Program-made: the position numbers and the translations under genes | Part shown: one piece after another, positions 24,465-32,586 of the stretch | Numbering within the stretch: position 1 is the first letter of the stretch | Layout: every line of letters begins with the position of its first letter | From: Actinoplanes aureus | GTDB lineage: Bacteria > Actinomycetota > Actinomycetes > Mycobacteriales > Micromonosporaceae | DNA length: 64,000 bases | Assembly (NCBI RefSeq): GCF_015704865.1 | Contig: NZ_JADQTO010000012.1 | Span: 1-64,000, forward strand | Reading direction: 5' to 3' | Notes under the pieces: generated by a model | What the model was told of the DNA's origin: nothing | Seen by the model: the letters and a program-made list of their open reading frames with translations, nothing else | Database searches by the model: none

Positions 24465-25909
24465 CCACCTTCCTGGGGATGCCGGCGACCGCACCGCGCG
24501 GCGTCGGGCACCTGCGCGGCGACCAGACGTTCCCGCAGGCCGCGCACGACGCGCTCGGCAACTCCCAGCTGCGGCGCAACCTGCGGCACGCCACGACGAC
24601 GATCCGCGGCAAGTCCGGCAAGGTGATCGCCGAGCTGCCGGACTGGCAGAGCCTGCGGGACGCCGGATCGGCGATCAAGGCCGACGTGATGGCCCGGCTG
24701 CCCTTCTTGTTGGAGCAGCTCGAGGAGAAGGTGACAGCCGCCGGTGGCGTGGTGCACTGGGCCGCCGACGCCAACGAGGCCAACGCGATCGTCACCCGCC
24801 TGGTCCAGGAGACCGGCTCGTCGCGGGTCATCAAGGTCAAGTCGATGGCCACCCAGGAGATCGGGCTCAACGAGGCCCTCGAAGAAGCCGGCATCACGCC
24901 GGTGGAGACCGACCTGGCCGAGCTGATCGTGCAGCTCGGCGACGACAAGCCCAGTCACATCCTGGTCCCGGCGATCCACCGCAACCGCTCGGAGATCCGG
25001 GAGATCTTCCTGCGCGCGATGCCCGGCGTCGACCCGGCGTTGACCGACGACCCGCCGGTGCTGGCCGCGGCGGCGCGGCGCTACCTGCGCGAGACGTTCC
25101 TGTCCACGAAGGTCGCGGTCAGCGGGGCGAACTTCGCGATCGCCGAGACCGGCACCCTGGCCGTCGTGGAGTCGGAGGGGAACGGGCGGATGTGCCTCAC
25201 CCTGCCGGACACGCTGATCACCGTGATGGGCATCGAGAAGGTGCTGCCGGCCTGGCAGGACCTGGAAGTCTTCCTGCAACTGCTGCCGCGGGCGTCGACC
25301 GGGGAGCGGATGAACCCGTACACGACGATGTGGACCGGGGTGACGCCCGGCGACGGGCCGCAGAACTTCCATCTGATCCTGCTCGACAACGGGCGCAGCG
25401 CGGTCCTCGCCGACACGGTCGGGCGGGAGGCGCTGCACTGCATCCGGTGCTCGGCCTGCCTCAACGTGTGCCCGGTCTACGAGCGGACCGGCGGCCACGC
25501 GTACGGGTCGGTCTATCCGGGACCGATCGGGGCGGTGCTGTCCCCGCAGCTCACCGGGGTGGCGGACAACGCGTCCCTGCCGTACGCCTCCTCACTCTGC
25601 GGCGCCTGCTTCGACGCCTGCCCGGTGAAGATCGATATCCCGTCGCTGCTGGTGCACCTGCGCAACCAGGTGCCGCACCCGGCAGGGGAGCGGGCCGCGA
25701 TGGCGGCCGCGGCCTACACGATGGCCCGGCCCAGGCTGTACGCGAACGCGCAACGCGCCGCCAAGCTGGCCCGCATCGTCGGGCGGCGGGGCCGGGGCCT
25801 GCCGCCGCCGCTGTCCGGGTGGACCGCCGGGCGTGATCTGCCGGAGATTCCGAAGCAGACCTTCCGCGACTGGTGGGCCGCGCGGGACTCAGGAGTGGGG
25901 GAGCGATGA
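24461..25909 (+). CDS. lutB: L-lactate utilisation Fe-S protein LutB
   Basis: This 482-aa protein has an N-terminal LUD domain (VKSMATQEIGLNEALEEAG, ETGTLAVVESEGNGRM) and two [4Fe-4S] ferredoxin motifs: CIRCSACLNVCPVYE and CGACFDACPVKIDIP. A C-terminal tail ends in TFRDWWAAR, as in other LutB/YkgF proteins. It is the electron-transfer core of the NAD-independent L-lactate to pyruvate system. GTG start and overlaps at both ends show tight translational coupling. Confidence 0.93.
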   Translation: MTTFLGMPATAPRGVGHLRGDQTFPQAAHDALGNSQLRRNLRHATTTIRGKSGKVIAELPDWQSLRDAGSAIKADVMARLPFLLEQLEEKVTAAGGVVHWAADANEANAIVTRLVQETGSSRVIKVKSMATQEIGLNEALEEAGITPVETDLAELIVQLGDDKPSHILVPAIHRNRSEIREIFLRAMPGVDPALTDDPPVLAAAARRYLRETFLSTKVAVSGANFAIAETGTLAVVESEGNGRMCLTLPDTLITVMGIEKVLPAWQDLEVFLQLLPRASTGERMNPYTTMWTGVTPGDGPQNFHLILLDNGRSAVLADTVGREALHCIRCSACLNVCPVYERTGGHAYGSVYPGPIGAVLSPQLTGVADNASLPYASSLCGACFDACPVKIDIPSLLVHLRNQVPHPAGERAAMAAAAYTMARPRLYANAQRAAKLARIVGRRGRGLPPPLSGWTAGRDLPEIPKQTFRDWWAARDSGVGER

Positions 25910-26502
25910 GTTCGCGGGAGTTGATTCTCGGGCGGGTGCGCGCGGCACTGCGGGACGCGCCGGTGGTCGCCGAGGTGCCGCGGGACTACCGGCCCGCCGG
26001 ACGGTCCGCCGACGTGGAGGTGCTCATCGACCGGTTGGTCGACTACAAGGCCGAGGTGCACCGGGTGAGCGAGGCCGAGGTGGCGGCGACCGTGGCCGAG
26101 CTGGTCGGCGAGGGCGGTGCGGTGCTCGTACCCCCGGGTCTGCCGCAAGCGTGGCGCCCGGCCGGCGCCTTCGCCGACGACGACCTGGCGCCGGACCGCA
26201 TCGCCGCCGCCGATGCCGTGCTGACCGCCGCGGCTGTCGCGGTCGCCGAGACCGGGACGATCGTGCTGGACGCCTCGCCGGATCAGGGGCGGCGGATCAT
26301 CACGCTGCTGCCGGATGTGCACATCTGCGTGCTGCGGCCGGAGCAGGTGGTGGCCGCGGTGCCGGACGCGGTGGCGCGGCTGGATCCGCGGCGGCCGCTG
26401 ACCTGGATCAGCGGGCCGTCGGCTACTAGTGACATCGAGCTGAATCGGGTGGAGGGAGTGCACGGGCCTCGGCATCTGCACGTGCTGCTGCTGCCCGGCT
26501 GA
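25906..26502 (+). CDS. lutC: L-lactate utilisation protein LutC
   Basis: This 198-aa stand-alone LUD-domain protein has SRELILGRVRAALRDAP at the start, DAVLTAAAVAVAETGTIVLD in the middle and the typical end WISGPSATSDIELNRVEGVHGPRHLHVLLL. It is the third subunit of LutABC. The ATG overlaps the lutB stop. It is the last gene of the rha-lut operon; the next gene starts 24 bp later without an obvious terminator. Confidence 0.92.
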   Translation: MSSRELILGRVRAALRDAPVVAEVPRDYRPAGRSADVEVLIDRLVDYKAEVHRVSEAEVAATVAELVGEGGAVLVPPGLPQAWRPAGAFADDDLAPDRIAAADAVLTAAAVAVAETGTIVLDASPDQGRRIITLLPDVHICVLRPEQVVAAVPDAVARLDPRRPLTWISGPSATSDIELNRVEGVHGPRHLHVLLLPG

Positions 26503-26526
26503 GCGGTTTTGTCGTACCCGGGCGGC

Positions 26527-28869
26527 ATGATGCCGGGCATGGACAGCTGGCTCTCCCTGATTCCGGGCCCGATGCCCGCGTCGCCCGGCACACCCCCGGT
26601 CCCGACGGACGACGAGTGGGCCGGCGAGCAGCAGCGGCTGATCGCCATGCAATGGCATCTGGCCGCGGTGCGCAGGGGCTCTCCCAACTACGATCCCGAC
26701 CCGGAGATCTTCCGGATCACCGCCGAGCCGTTGCCGTGGAAGCCCGGTGACCTGGCCTGGGCGTTGCGTTCGCTGAGCGAGGCCGGCATCGACGACGACG
26801 GCCAGGCGTATTGTCTGCCCGCCGTCATCGCGCAGCAGATCCCGCTCGACATGCTGGCGGCGTATGGCCCAGTGCTGTCCGCGGTCCTCGGCGAGCTTCT
26901 CGACGGCAACGCCGAATTCCCCGCCGAGATCCGGCGCCCGCTCGCCGAGCGATATGGGCGGGCGCTGGCCCGGCTCACCGGCGAGTTGCCGCCCCACCTG
27001 CTCTTCCACGGCGACCGCTTCGGTACTGCGGCGCGCGACCGGCTCGGTGAGCGGGTCGCCGATCCGGCGACCATCGCCGCCCTGGAGTTCGCGGTCACGC
27101 TGACCAGACCGGTGCCGGCCAAGGCATGGTCACGCCGGGCCGAGACCCTGCTAACCGGGGCGCCACAGGCCGTCGCCGCGGTCCGCGACGTGCTCAGAGT
27201 GTTCGCCGAGGCCGCCGCCTGGGTCTATGACGATCACGACGTGCTGCTGCGCGGGCTGTGCTGGATGGCCGCACTGGACCCGGCAGACGAGACGACGGCG
27301 CTGCTCGCCCGGGTCGCCGAGGTGGCCGGTGTGCCACGCGGTCGCTCCGCGGATCCGCGGGCGGCGCGGACCGCGGCCGCCGCCGTGGAGGCACTGGTCG
27401 AGCGGCCGGGCGTCGAGCCGGCCCGCACTCTGGCCCGGCTCGCCGTCGCCACGCGCAGCAAACCGCTGCGTGCCCGGGCGCGCACCGCGCTGGACCGGAT
27501 CGGCGCGGCCCACGGCTGGGCGCAGGGCGAGGCGCAGGAGCTGGCCGTCGACGACCATGGCCTGGATCGAGACGGTCGCCGCAGCTGGCCGGCCCCCGGC
27601 GGGCACACGCTTGTCGTCGAGATCATCGACGGCAAGGCGACCGTCCGAGCGTGGCGGGACGGCCGGCCGCTGAAAAGCCTGCCCGCCGCGGTCCGTGACC
27701 ACGCCGGCCCGGCCAAAGCCCTGGCGAAGGAGATCAACAAGACGCTCGCCGTCGAGCGCGCCCGCGTGGAGGACCTGCTCTCCGCGGACCGGACCTGGGA
27801 GTGGGAGACCTGGCAGGAGCGCTACCTGCGGCATCCGGTCACCGGCGCCCTCGGGCGGCGGCTCATCTGGCAGACGCCGGCCGACCACCAGGCCTGGGTG
27901 ACCGGCCTTCCCGAGCAGACCGCCACCGGCTGGAGCGTCGGAGGCCACGGTGGGCCCGGCTGGGTGGTGCGGCTCTGGCACCCGGTCCTGGCCGCCCCCG
28001 ACGAGGTGGCGGCCTGGCGTGACCGGATCACCACGGCCACCGTGCGGCAGCCGTTCAAGCAGGCGTTCCGCGAGGTGTACCGGTTGACCCCGGCGGAGGA
28101 GCAGACCCGCGTCTACTCCAACCGGTTCGCCGGCCACATCCTGCGGTACCGGCAGGCGAACGCCCTGATGCGGGTGCGTGGCTGGTCGGCCAACTTCCTC
28201 GGGCCGTGGGACAGCGGCCACCACAGCGAGGCCACCCGGGAACTGGCCGGCGGCGACTGGCGGGTCGCGTTCTGGCACGAGGCCGCCGGCACCATCGAGG
28301 GGAGGTCCGACCAGGTCGAGTTCTGCTCGACCGACCAGGTGCGGTTCGCCCGGCGCGACGGCCGGCTGTGGGAGCCGGCGCCGATCACCGAGGTGCCACC
28401 ACGGGTGCTCAGCGAGGCGATGCGCGACGTGGACCTGTTCGTCGGGGTGACCTCGATCGCCGCCGACGACAGCTGGGCCGACCGCGGCGAGCACCCCTTC
28501 CGGGCGTACTGGGCGGAGGCCGGCTTCGGCGCGCTGACCGGCGGTGCCGAGGTGCGGCGGGACGTGCTGGCCCGGCTGCTGCCCCGGCTGGCGATCGGCC
28601 CGCGCTGTGAGCTGACCGACCGATTCCTGCGCGTGCGCGGCACCCGAGCCATCTACAAGATCCATCTGGGTTCCGGCAACATCCTGATGGAGCCGGACGA
28701 CGCGTACCTCTGCGTGGTGCCCGGCGGCCGGGCCACCCGGGTGAGCCTGCCTTTCGACGACGACGAGCGGCTGTCGCTGATCCTGTCCAAGGCGTTGCTG
28801 CTGGCCGCCGACGACAAGATCACCGACGCGTCCATCCTGCGCCAGCTGCCGGGGGTGAGCCGTGGCTGA
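26527..28869 (+). CDS. DUF4132 domain protein
   Basis: This is a protein of about 780 aa. The C-terminal 450 residues carry DUF4132 marks: LKSLPAAVRDHAGPAKALAKEINKTL, RYLRHPVTGALGRRLIWQT, PFKQAFREVYRLTPAEEQTRVYSNRFAGHILRY, then WRVAFWHEAAG and IHLGSGNILMEPDDAYLCVV. The N-terminal part is helical and alanine-rich, possibly HEAT-like repeats. Function of DUF4132 proteins is unclear. The start is uncertain: ATG at 26527, 26530 or 26539 are all possible. The stop overlaps the next gene, indicating a two-gene unit. Confidence 0.78.
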   Translation: MMPGMDSWLSLIPGPMPASPGTPPVPTDDEWAGEQQRLIAMQWHLAAVRRGSPNYDPDPEIFRITAEPLPWKPGDLAWALRSLSEAGIDDDGQAYCLPAVIAQQIPLDMLAAYGPVLSAVLGELLDGNAEFPAEIRRPLAERYGRALARLTGELPPHLLFHGDRFGTAARDRLGERVADPATIAALEFAVTLTRPVPAKAWSRRAETLLTGAPQAVAAVRDVLRVFAEAAAWVYDDHDVLLRGLCWMAALDPADETTALLARVAEVAGVPRGRSADPRAARTAAAAVEALVERPGVEPARTLARLAVATRSKPLRARARTALDRIGAAHGWAQGEAQELAVDDHGLDRDGRRSWPAPGGHTLVVEIIDGKATVRAWRDGRPLKSLPAAVRDHAGPAKALAKEINKTLAVERARVEDLLSADRTWEWETWQERYLRHPVTGALGRRLIWQTPADHQAWVTGLPEQTATGWSVGGHGGPGWVVRLWHPVLAAPDEVAAWRDRITTATVRQPFKQAFREVYRLTPAEEQTRVYSNRFAGHILRYRQANALMRVRGWSANFLGPWDSGHHSEATRELAGGDWRVAFWHEAAGTIEGRSDQVEFCSTDQVRFARRDGRLWEPAPITEVPPRVLSEAMRDVDLFVGVTSIAADDSWADRGEHPFRAYWAEAGFGALTGGAEVRRDVLARLLPRLAIGPRCELTDRFLRVRGTRAIYKIHLGSGNILMEPDDAYLCVVPGGRATRVSLPFDDDERLSLILSKALLLAADDKITDASILRQLPGVSRG

Positions 28870-29254
28870 GGCGCTGATGCGGGACGAGACGTTGACCGGG
28901 CGGGAGATCGGCTCCTGGACACTGCCCGGCCTGCCGGAGCAGATCACCGCCCGGGAGCTGTTGCAGCTCCGGGTCCGGGAGGAGGTGGCCCGGTTCAACG
29001 CGACCCGGAACGACCTGTTCCGCGGCCTGGTCCGGCCGGCGGCGGCCACCGAGACCCCGCACGGATTCCGGATGCCCGGCGGCGACCGCGTCGACTGGGA
29101 GGCACAGGCCGACGCGGCGTGCGCCGCGTTCGCCCGCAACGGCTTCGTGATGCTCACCGGGGACCGGCAGATAGAGGATCTCGGCGAGCTGATCGACCTG
29201 CGCCGCGACAACGAGATCTCGTTCATCCGCCTGATCCCCCTGGTCGGTGGCTGA
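28862..29254 (+). CDS. Small partner of the DUF4132 protein, unknown
   Basis: This 130-aa soluble protein starts at GTG 28862 inside the DUF4132 gene (8-bp overlap). It has a charged helical region (ITARELLQLRVREEVARFNATRN) and an acidic centre, and ends LRRDNEISFIRLIPLVGG. The segment ELLQLRVREEVARFNA resembles a stretch found in fused form in some longer DUF4132-type proteins, so it may be a detached domain; this is an inference. It ends 9 bp before the convergent DivIVA-like gene. Confidence 0.6.
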   Translation: MAEALMRDETLTGREIGSWTLPGLPEQITARELLQLRVREEVARFNATRNDLFRGLVRPAAATETPHGFRMPGGDRVDWEAQADAACAAFARNGFVMLTGDRQIEDLGELIDLRRDNEISFIRLIPLVGG

Positions 29255-29263
29255 CGCGGCCGG

Positions 29264-29893
29264 CTACTTCAGGTCCTGGAGCCGTTGCGTCACCTGATCG
29301 TGCACCGACTCGCGCAGGCTCTCCGCGCGCCGGCCGAGTTCATCGATCTCCTCCAGCGCGGCGGCCCGCTTCCCGGCGATGCCGTTGATCGCCTCGGTGT
29401 GCCGGTGGCGGGCGTCGCTGTCGATCGTGGAGGCCTTCAGCTGCGCCTCGCTGGTCAGCTGGTCGGCCTTGGTACGCGCGGTGGTGAGCAGCGACTCGGC
29501 CTCCTGCTGCGCCTCACGCAGGTGTTCGTCGGCCGTGCGCTGCGCGATGGCGACCACCCGGTCGGCGTTGCCGGACGGCGGCGGTGGTGGCGGGACGGCT
29601 CGGGCCGCCGCACGGGCGCGCTCCAGTTCAGCGCGCACCCGCTCGGCGTGCTGCTCGGCTTCGGCCAGTTCGGCCAGGCGGCGTTCGAGTCGCGTGGTCA
29701 GGACCCGCTGCGAGGCACCGGTGCGCTGGAGACTCTCCCGCAGTCGCCGGTTCTCGGCCGTGAGCCGGGTGATCTCCTGTTCCGCCTCGTCCAGGAAGGC
29801 GTCGACCTCACCCTCGTCGTAGCCGCGCTTGCCCAACGGAGGCCTGCTGAAGACCGCGTTGTGGATGTCGGCCGGAGTCAGTTTCCCGGTCAC
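29264..29893 (-). CDS. DivIVA/Wag31-like coiled-coil protein
   Basis: This is a 209-aa protein. Residues 4-42 match the DivIVA N-terminal membrane-curvature domain: LTPADIHNAVFSRPPLGKRGYDEGEVDAFLDEAEQEI. A long coiled coil follows, broken by a short proline run (AVPPPPPPSG, about residue 100). DivIVA proteins mark cell poles and recruit growth or division partners. This one is shorter than Wag31 and probably an accessory paralogue. The GTG start overlaps the stop of the upstream AbfB-domain gene. Confidence 0.82.
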   Translation of the reverse strand: MTGKLTPADIHNAVFSRPPLGKRGYDEGEVDAFLDEAEQEITRLTAENRRLRESLQRTGASQRVLTTRLERRLAELAEAEQHAERVRAELERARAAARAVPPPPPPSGNADRVVAIAQRTADEHLREAQQEAESLLTTARTKADQLTSEAQLKASTIDSDARHRHTEAINGIAGKRAAALEEIDELGRRAESLRESVHDQVTQRLQDLK

Positions 29894-30660
29894 AGCGCGG
29901 ACACCGCCCGGAACACGGTGGGCTGCCCGGCGGCCGGTTCCTCGAGCCGCACCTGCGCGTCCACCACCAGCAGATGGCGGGTGGGGTAGTTGGTGGAGCG
30001 CAGGGCGAAGCCGCCGCCACCGGTGACCGGGCAGAAGGTCGCGTCCTGGTCGAACAGGGTGGTCTGGTCGGCCCGGTCCAGGCGCAGCAGGAAGTCCCGG
30101 TGCCGCAGGTAGAAGCCGGGCTGGTTGACCGATTCGAACGAGCGGCACCGCGGATCCGCCCGCCCGGCACGTACCGCGAACCGGGAATCCGCGCGGTCCA
30201 CCGGGCTGCTGGCGGCGGTGACCGGGTCGACGCGGGCCACGAAGTTCCGGTGCCGGACGCGGTGATCCGGCCGGTCGAGCGGGGACAGGCCGAGGGTGCG
30301 GCCCACCGGCAGCGGTGGTGGCGGTGGTGGCGCGGTCGTGGGCGGCCGGCTGCGAACGGTGCGTTCGCTGACCTTGCGATAGCTGAAGGCCGGGGCCGGC
30401 TTCTCGGCGCGGGACGGCGATGGTGACGGCGCGGGGAGCACGGAAACCGGCACCGACGGCGGCCTGGTGGTCCAGCCCTGCGGCGGCACCGGCACGGGTC
30501 CGAGGCCCTGCCGAGGTCCGCTGTCCGAGATGACGACCGCGGTGGCGGCGTAGCTCACCACGGCGAGGGTGGTCGCGGCGGCGAGCGCCAGGGCGGGGAT
30601 GCACGGCGTCCGGCGGGCGCCGGCGATCCGCGGGTGTTCGTGGTTCTCGCCCTGCGGCAT
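29890..30660 (-). CDS. Membrane-anchored AbfB-domain protein
   Basis: This 256-aa protein has a short cytoplasmic head, one membrane helix (about 22-45, ALALAAATTLAVVSYAATAVV), and a Pro/Ser-rich linker of about 90 residues. The extracellular part reads VRHRNFVARVDPV and GFYLRHRDFLLRLDRADQTTLFDQDATFC, as in AbfB/CBM42 arabinose-binding trefoils. It lacks a catalytic domain. ATG 30660 was chosen because AGGAG lies 10 bases upstream; GTG 30681 is possible. It is translationally coupled to the DivIVA-like gene. Its control region, shared with the LacI gene, has a palindromic operator. Confidence 0.72.
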   Translation of the reverse strand: MPQGENHEHPRIAGARRTPCIPALALAAATTLAVVSYAATAVVISDSGPRQGLGPVPVPPQGWTTRPPSVPVSVLPAPSPSPSRAEKPAPAFSYRKVSERTVRSRPPTTAPPPPPPLPVGRTLGLSPLDRPDHRVRHRNFVARVDPVTAASSPVDRADSRFAVRAGRADPRCRSFESVNQPGFYLRHRDFLLRLDRADQTTLFDQDATFCPVTGGGGFALRSTNYPTRHLLVVDAQVRLEEPAAGQPTVFRAVSAL

Positions 30661-30711
30661 CTGACTGTGGCTCCTGGTCACGCGTGGAAAGATTCACCGG
30701 CATGTGTCTGG

Positions 30712-30723
30712 GACAACGTTGTC
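30712..30723. promoter_or_regulatory. LacI-type operator GACAACGTTGTC
   Basis: A perfect 12-bp palindrome lies in the gap between the AbfB-domain gene and the LacI gene. Nearby, GTTGA and TCAAC flank TGTTG (30744-30758), and further GTTGTC half-sites occur at 30750 and 30833. The divergent LacI protein is the likely binder. Confidence 0.65.
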
Positions 30724-30850
30724 AGGCAGTAGACGCGACCGAAGTTGATGTTGTCAACTCCACGTAACGTGCAAGTTTCTTTCCGATATATTGCCTGGTC
30801 AGCGCCTGATCCTCGTTGTTCGGAGGGAAAGCGTTGTCTAGGCTGGGCCG

Positions 30851-31924
30851 GTGTCGATCAAGGGTGGGTCTCCCGGGCTGACGGCTGGCAGCCGCCGGAC
30901 CGGCCGGCCGACGATGAACGACGTCGCCAAGGTGGCCCGGGTCAGCCTCAAGACCGTCTCCCGGGTGGTCAACGGCGAGCCCAACGTCTCCCCGGTGCTT
31001 GTCGCGCAGGTGCGCAGCGCCATCGACGCCCTCCACTACCGGCCCGACATCGGCGCCAGCACCCTGCGCCGCAGCGACCGCCGCACCGGCCTGATCGGCC
31101 TGCTGCTCGAGGACGTGGGCAACCCGTTCTCCTCGGCGCTGCACCGGGCGGTGGAGGACGAGGCCCGCGCCCACGGCGTCCACGTACTCACCGGCAGCCT
31201 CGACGAGGACCCGCGCCGTGAACGCGAACTGGCCCGCGCCTTCACCATGCGCCGCGCCGACGGCCTGATCATCGCTCCGGTCGGCGCCGACCAGAGCTAC
31301 CTGAACACCGAGATCCAGGCGGACACACCGGTCGTCTTCGTCGACCGCCCCGCCAACGGCGTACCCGCGGACACCGTGCTGGCCACCAGCGTCGCCGGCG
31401 CCACCGAGGCCACCCGGCACCTGATCGCGCACGGCCACCGCCGGATCGCCTGCCTCGGCGACTACACCCGCATCTCCACCGCCCGCGACCGGCAGCGCGG
31501 ATACCTGGCCGCGCTGCGCGAGGCCGGCATCGCCTCCGACCCCACCCTGATCATCCCGGACCTGCACACCACCACCCTCGCCGACCGCGCGGTGACGGAG
31601 CTGTTCCACCGCACGCGGCCCCCGACGGCCCTGTTCACCAGCCAGAACCTGATCACAATCGGCGCCGTCCGGGCGCTGCGCCGCCTCGGCCTGCACCACA
31701 CGGTCGCCCTGGTCGGCTTCGACGACTTCCCGCTTGCCGACCTGGTCGAACCAGCGGTCACCGTGATCGCCCAGGACCCGGCCGCCATCGGCCGCACCGC
31801 GGCCCAGGCTTTGTTCCGCCGCATCGACGGCGACACCAGCGCCCCCGGCGAGCACTGGATCCCGACCACGCTGATCCGGCGAGGCTCCGGCGAACTGCCA
31901 CCACCCCTTCATCGGGACGAGTGA
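30851..31924 (+). CDS. LacI-family transcriptional regulator
   Basis: This is a 357-aa regulator. A 20-residue tail precedes the HTH TMNDVAKVARVSLKTVSRVVNGEPNVSP. The ligand domain is full length (LIGLLLEDVGNPFSSALHRAVED, GLIIAPVGADQSYL, HRRIACLGDYTRISTARDRQ, HTVALVGFDDFPLADLV). It starts at GTG 30851. Palindromic sites upstream suggest autoregulation and control of the divergent AbfB-domain/DivIVA pair. The effector is unknown, and no catabolic gene is adjacent downstream. Confidence 0.9.
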   Translation: MSIKGGSPGLTAGSRRTGRPTMNDVAKVARVSLKTVSRVVNGEPNVSPVLVAQVRSAIDALHYRPDIGASTLRRSDRRTGLIGLLLEDVGNPFSSALHRAVEDEARAHGVHVLTGSLDEDPRRERELARAFTMRRADGLIIAPVGADQSYLNTEIQADTPVVFVDRPANGVPADTVLATSVAGATEATRHLIAHGHRRIACLGDYTRISTARDRQRGYLAALREAGIASDPTLIIPDLHTTTLADRAVTELFHRTRPPTALFTSQNLITIGAVRALRRLGLHHTVALVGFDDFPLADLVEPAVTVIAQDPAAIGRTAAQALFRRIDGDTSAPGEHWIPTTLIRRGSGELPPPLHRDE

Positions 31925-32058
31925 CCCGCCGATCCACCCATCCCCGCTCTCCCACGCGAGCACGCCTCGCGGTCACCGCCCGACCGCGACCGCCTCGAAA
32001 CACCAATCCGCACGCGCTATACAGACTTGGTCGAGGTCTGCTTGCCGGTCGCTCTCCT

Positions 32059-32161
32059 TCTTCGGTACGGGTCCGGCGTCTCGCCGAAGCCGACCCGTGC
32101 CCGCCCTGCCCGCGCGAGCCGGGCTTTCCCTGACGGCCCCACCGCGGCCGCCGGGAAACAC
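32059..32161 (-). repeat. Dispersed intergenic repeat, family A copy 3
   Basis: Read on the minus strand it begins GTTTCCCGGCGGCCGCGG and continues to GGCTCGCGCGGGCAGGG and CGGGTCGGCTTCGGCG. The distal GGTCACGCGTACC part is more diverged (GACCCGTACCGAAGAAG). Confidence 0.72.
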
Positions 32162-32229
32162 TAGAGGGCTTCCGTAGTCAGGGTCCCCAAGCGGTGATCT
32201 TGCTTAGCCCACGCTCAACGCTGTCTCAA

Positions 32230-32259
32230 CGGCCGCCAGACAGCACCCACGTTGGGCCG
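32230..32259. repeat. 30-bp repeat shared with 58658-58687
   Basis: Thirty bases beginning CGGCCGCCAGACAGC and ending CCCACGTTGGGCCG are identical at the two places and in the same orientation. At both sites they touch other repeat units (family A here, family B at 58.6 kb). Confidence 0.85.
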
Positions 32260-32265
32260 AGGATG

Positions 32266-32385
32266 CTGTTTCCGGGCGGTCGCGGTGGGGCGGTGAGGGG
32301 GAGCCGGGCTTGCGCTGGGAGGGCGGGGACGGGGTCGGCTTCGGCGGGACGACCGGTTGCGCGTACCCCGAAGAAGCTGGACCGG
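32266..32385 (+). repeat. Dispersed intergenic repeat, family A copy 4
   Basis: Starts CTGTTTCCGGGCGGTCGCGG and proceeds through GGGCTTGCGCTGGGAGGG, GGGTCGGCTTCGGCGGGACG and TTGCGCGTACCCCGAAGAAG. It forms an inverted pair with copy 3. Confidence 0.78.
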
Positions 32386-32406
32386 CAGGCGGAGGCCCGG
32401 AAAGGG

Positions 32407-32586
32407 TCAGCGGGCGGCGAGGGCCAAGGCCTGCAGCTCGATCACGTCGGTGTGCCGGGCGATCTGGGCGCCGTCGCGGTAGATCGTTACGCCGCCGGCC
32501 CATAGGCAGTAGCGGACGTCGCGGTAGCGGGTGATCCGGTCGTCGTGGTGCCGGATCACCAGTTCGTCCGCGGGGGTGTCGGCCAT
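32407..32586 (-). CDS. Tiny ORF co-translated with the propeller protein
   Basis: This 59-aa protein (MADTPADELVIRHHDDRITRY...) has two short beta-like stretches, VIRHHDDRITRYRDVRY and GGVTIYRDGAQIARH. Its ATG overlaps the stop of the gene upstream (ATGA), which supports real translation. No family is recognised. Confidence 0.5.
   Translation of the reverse strand: MADTPADELVIRHHDDRITRYRDVRYCLWAGGVTIYRDGAQIARHTDVIELQALALAAR

Larger units (their letters stand above)
31925..32406. other. Intergenic gap with inverted family A repeats
   Basis: No gene is seen. Two family A repeats point away from each other (32059-32161 minus, 32266-32385 plus) and flank about 100 bp. That spacer contains a 30-bp sequence found again, identically, at 58658-58687. 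Confidence 0.7.
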
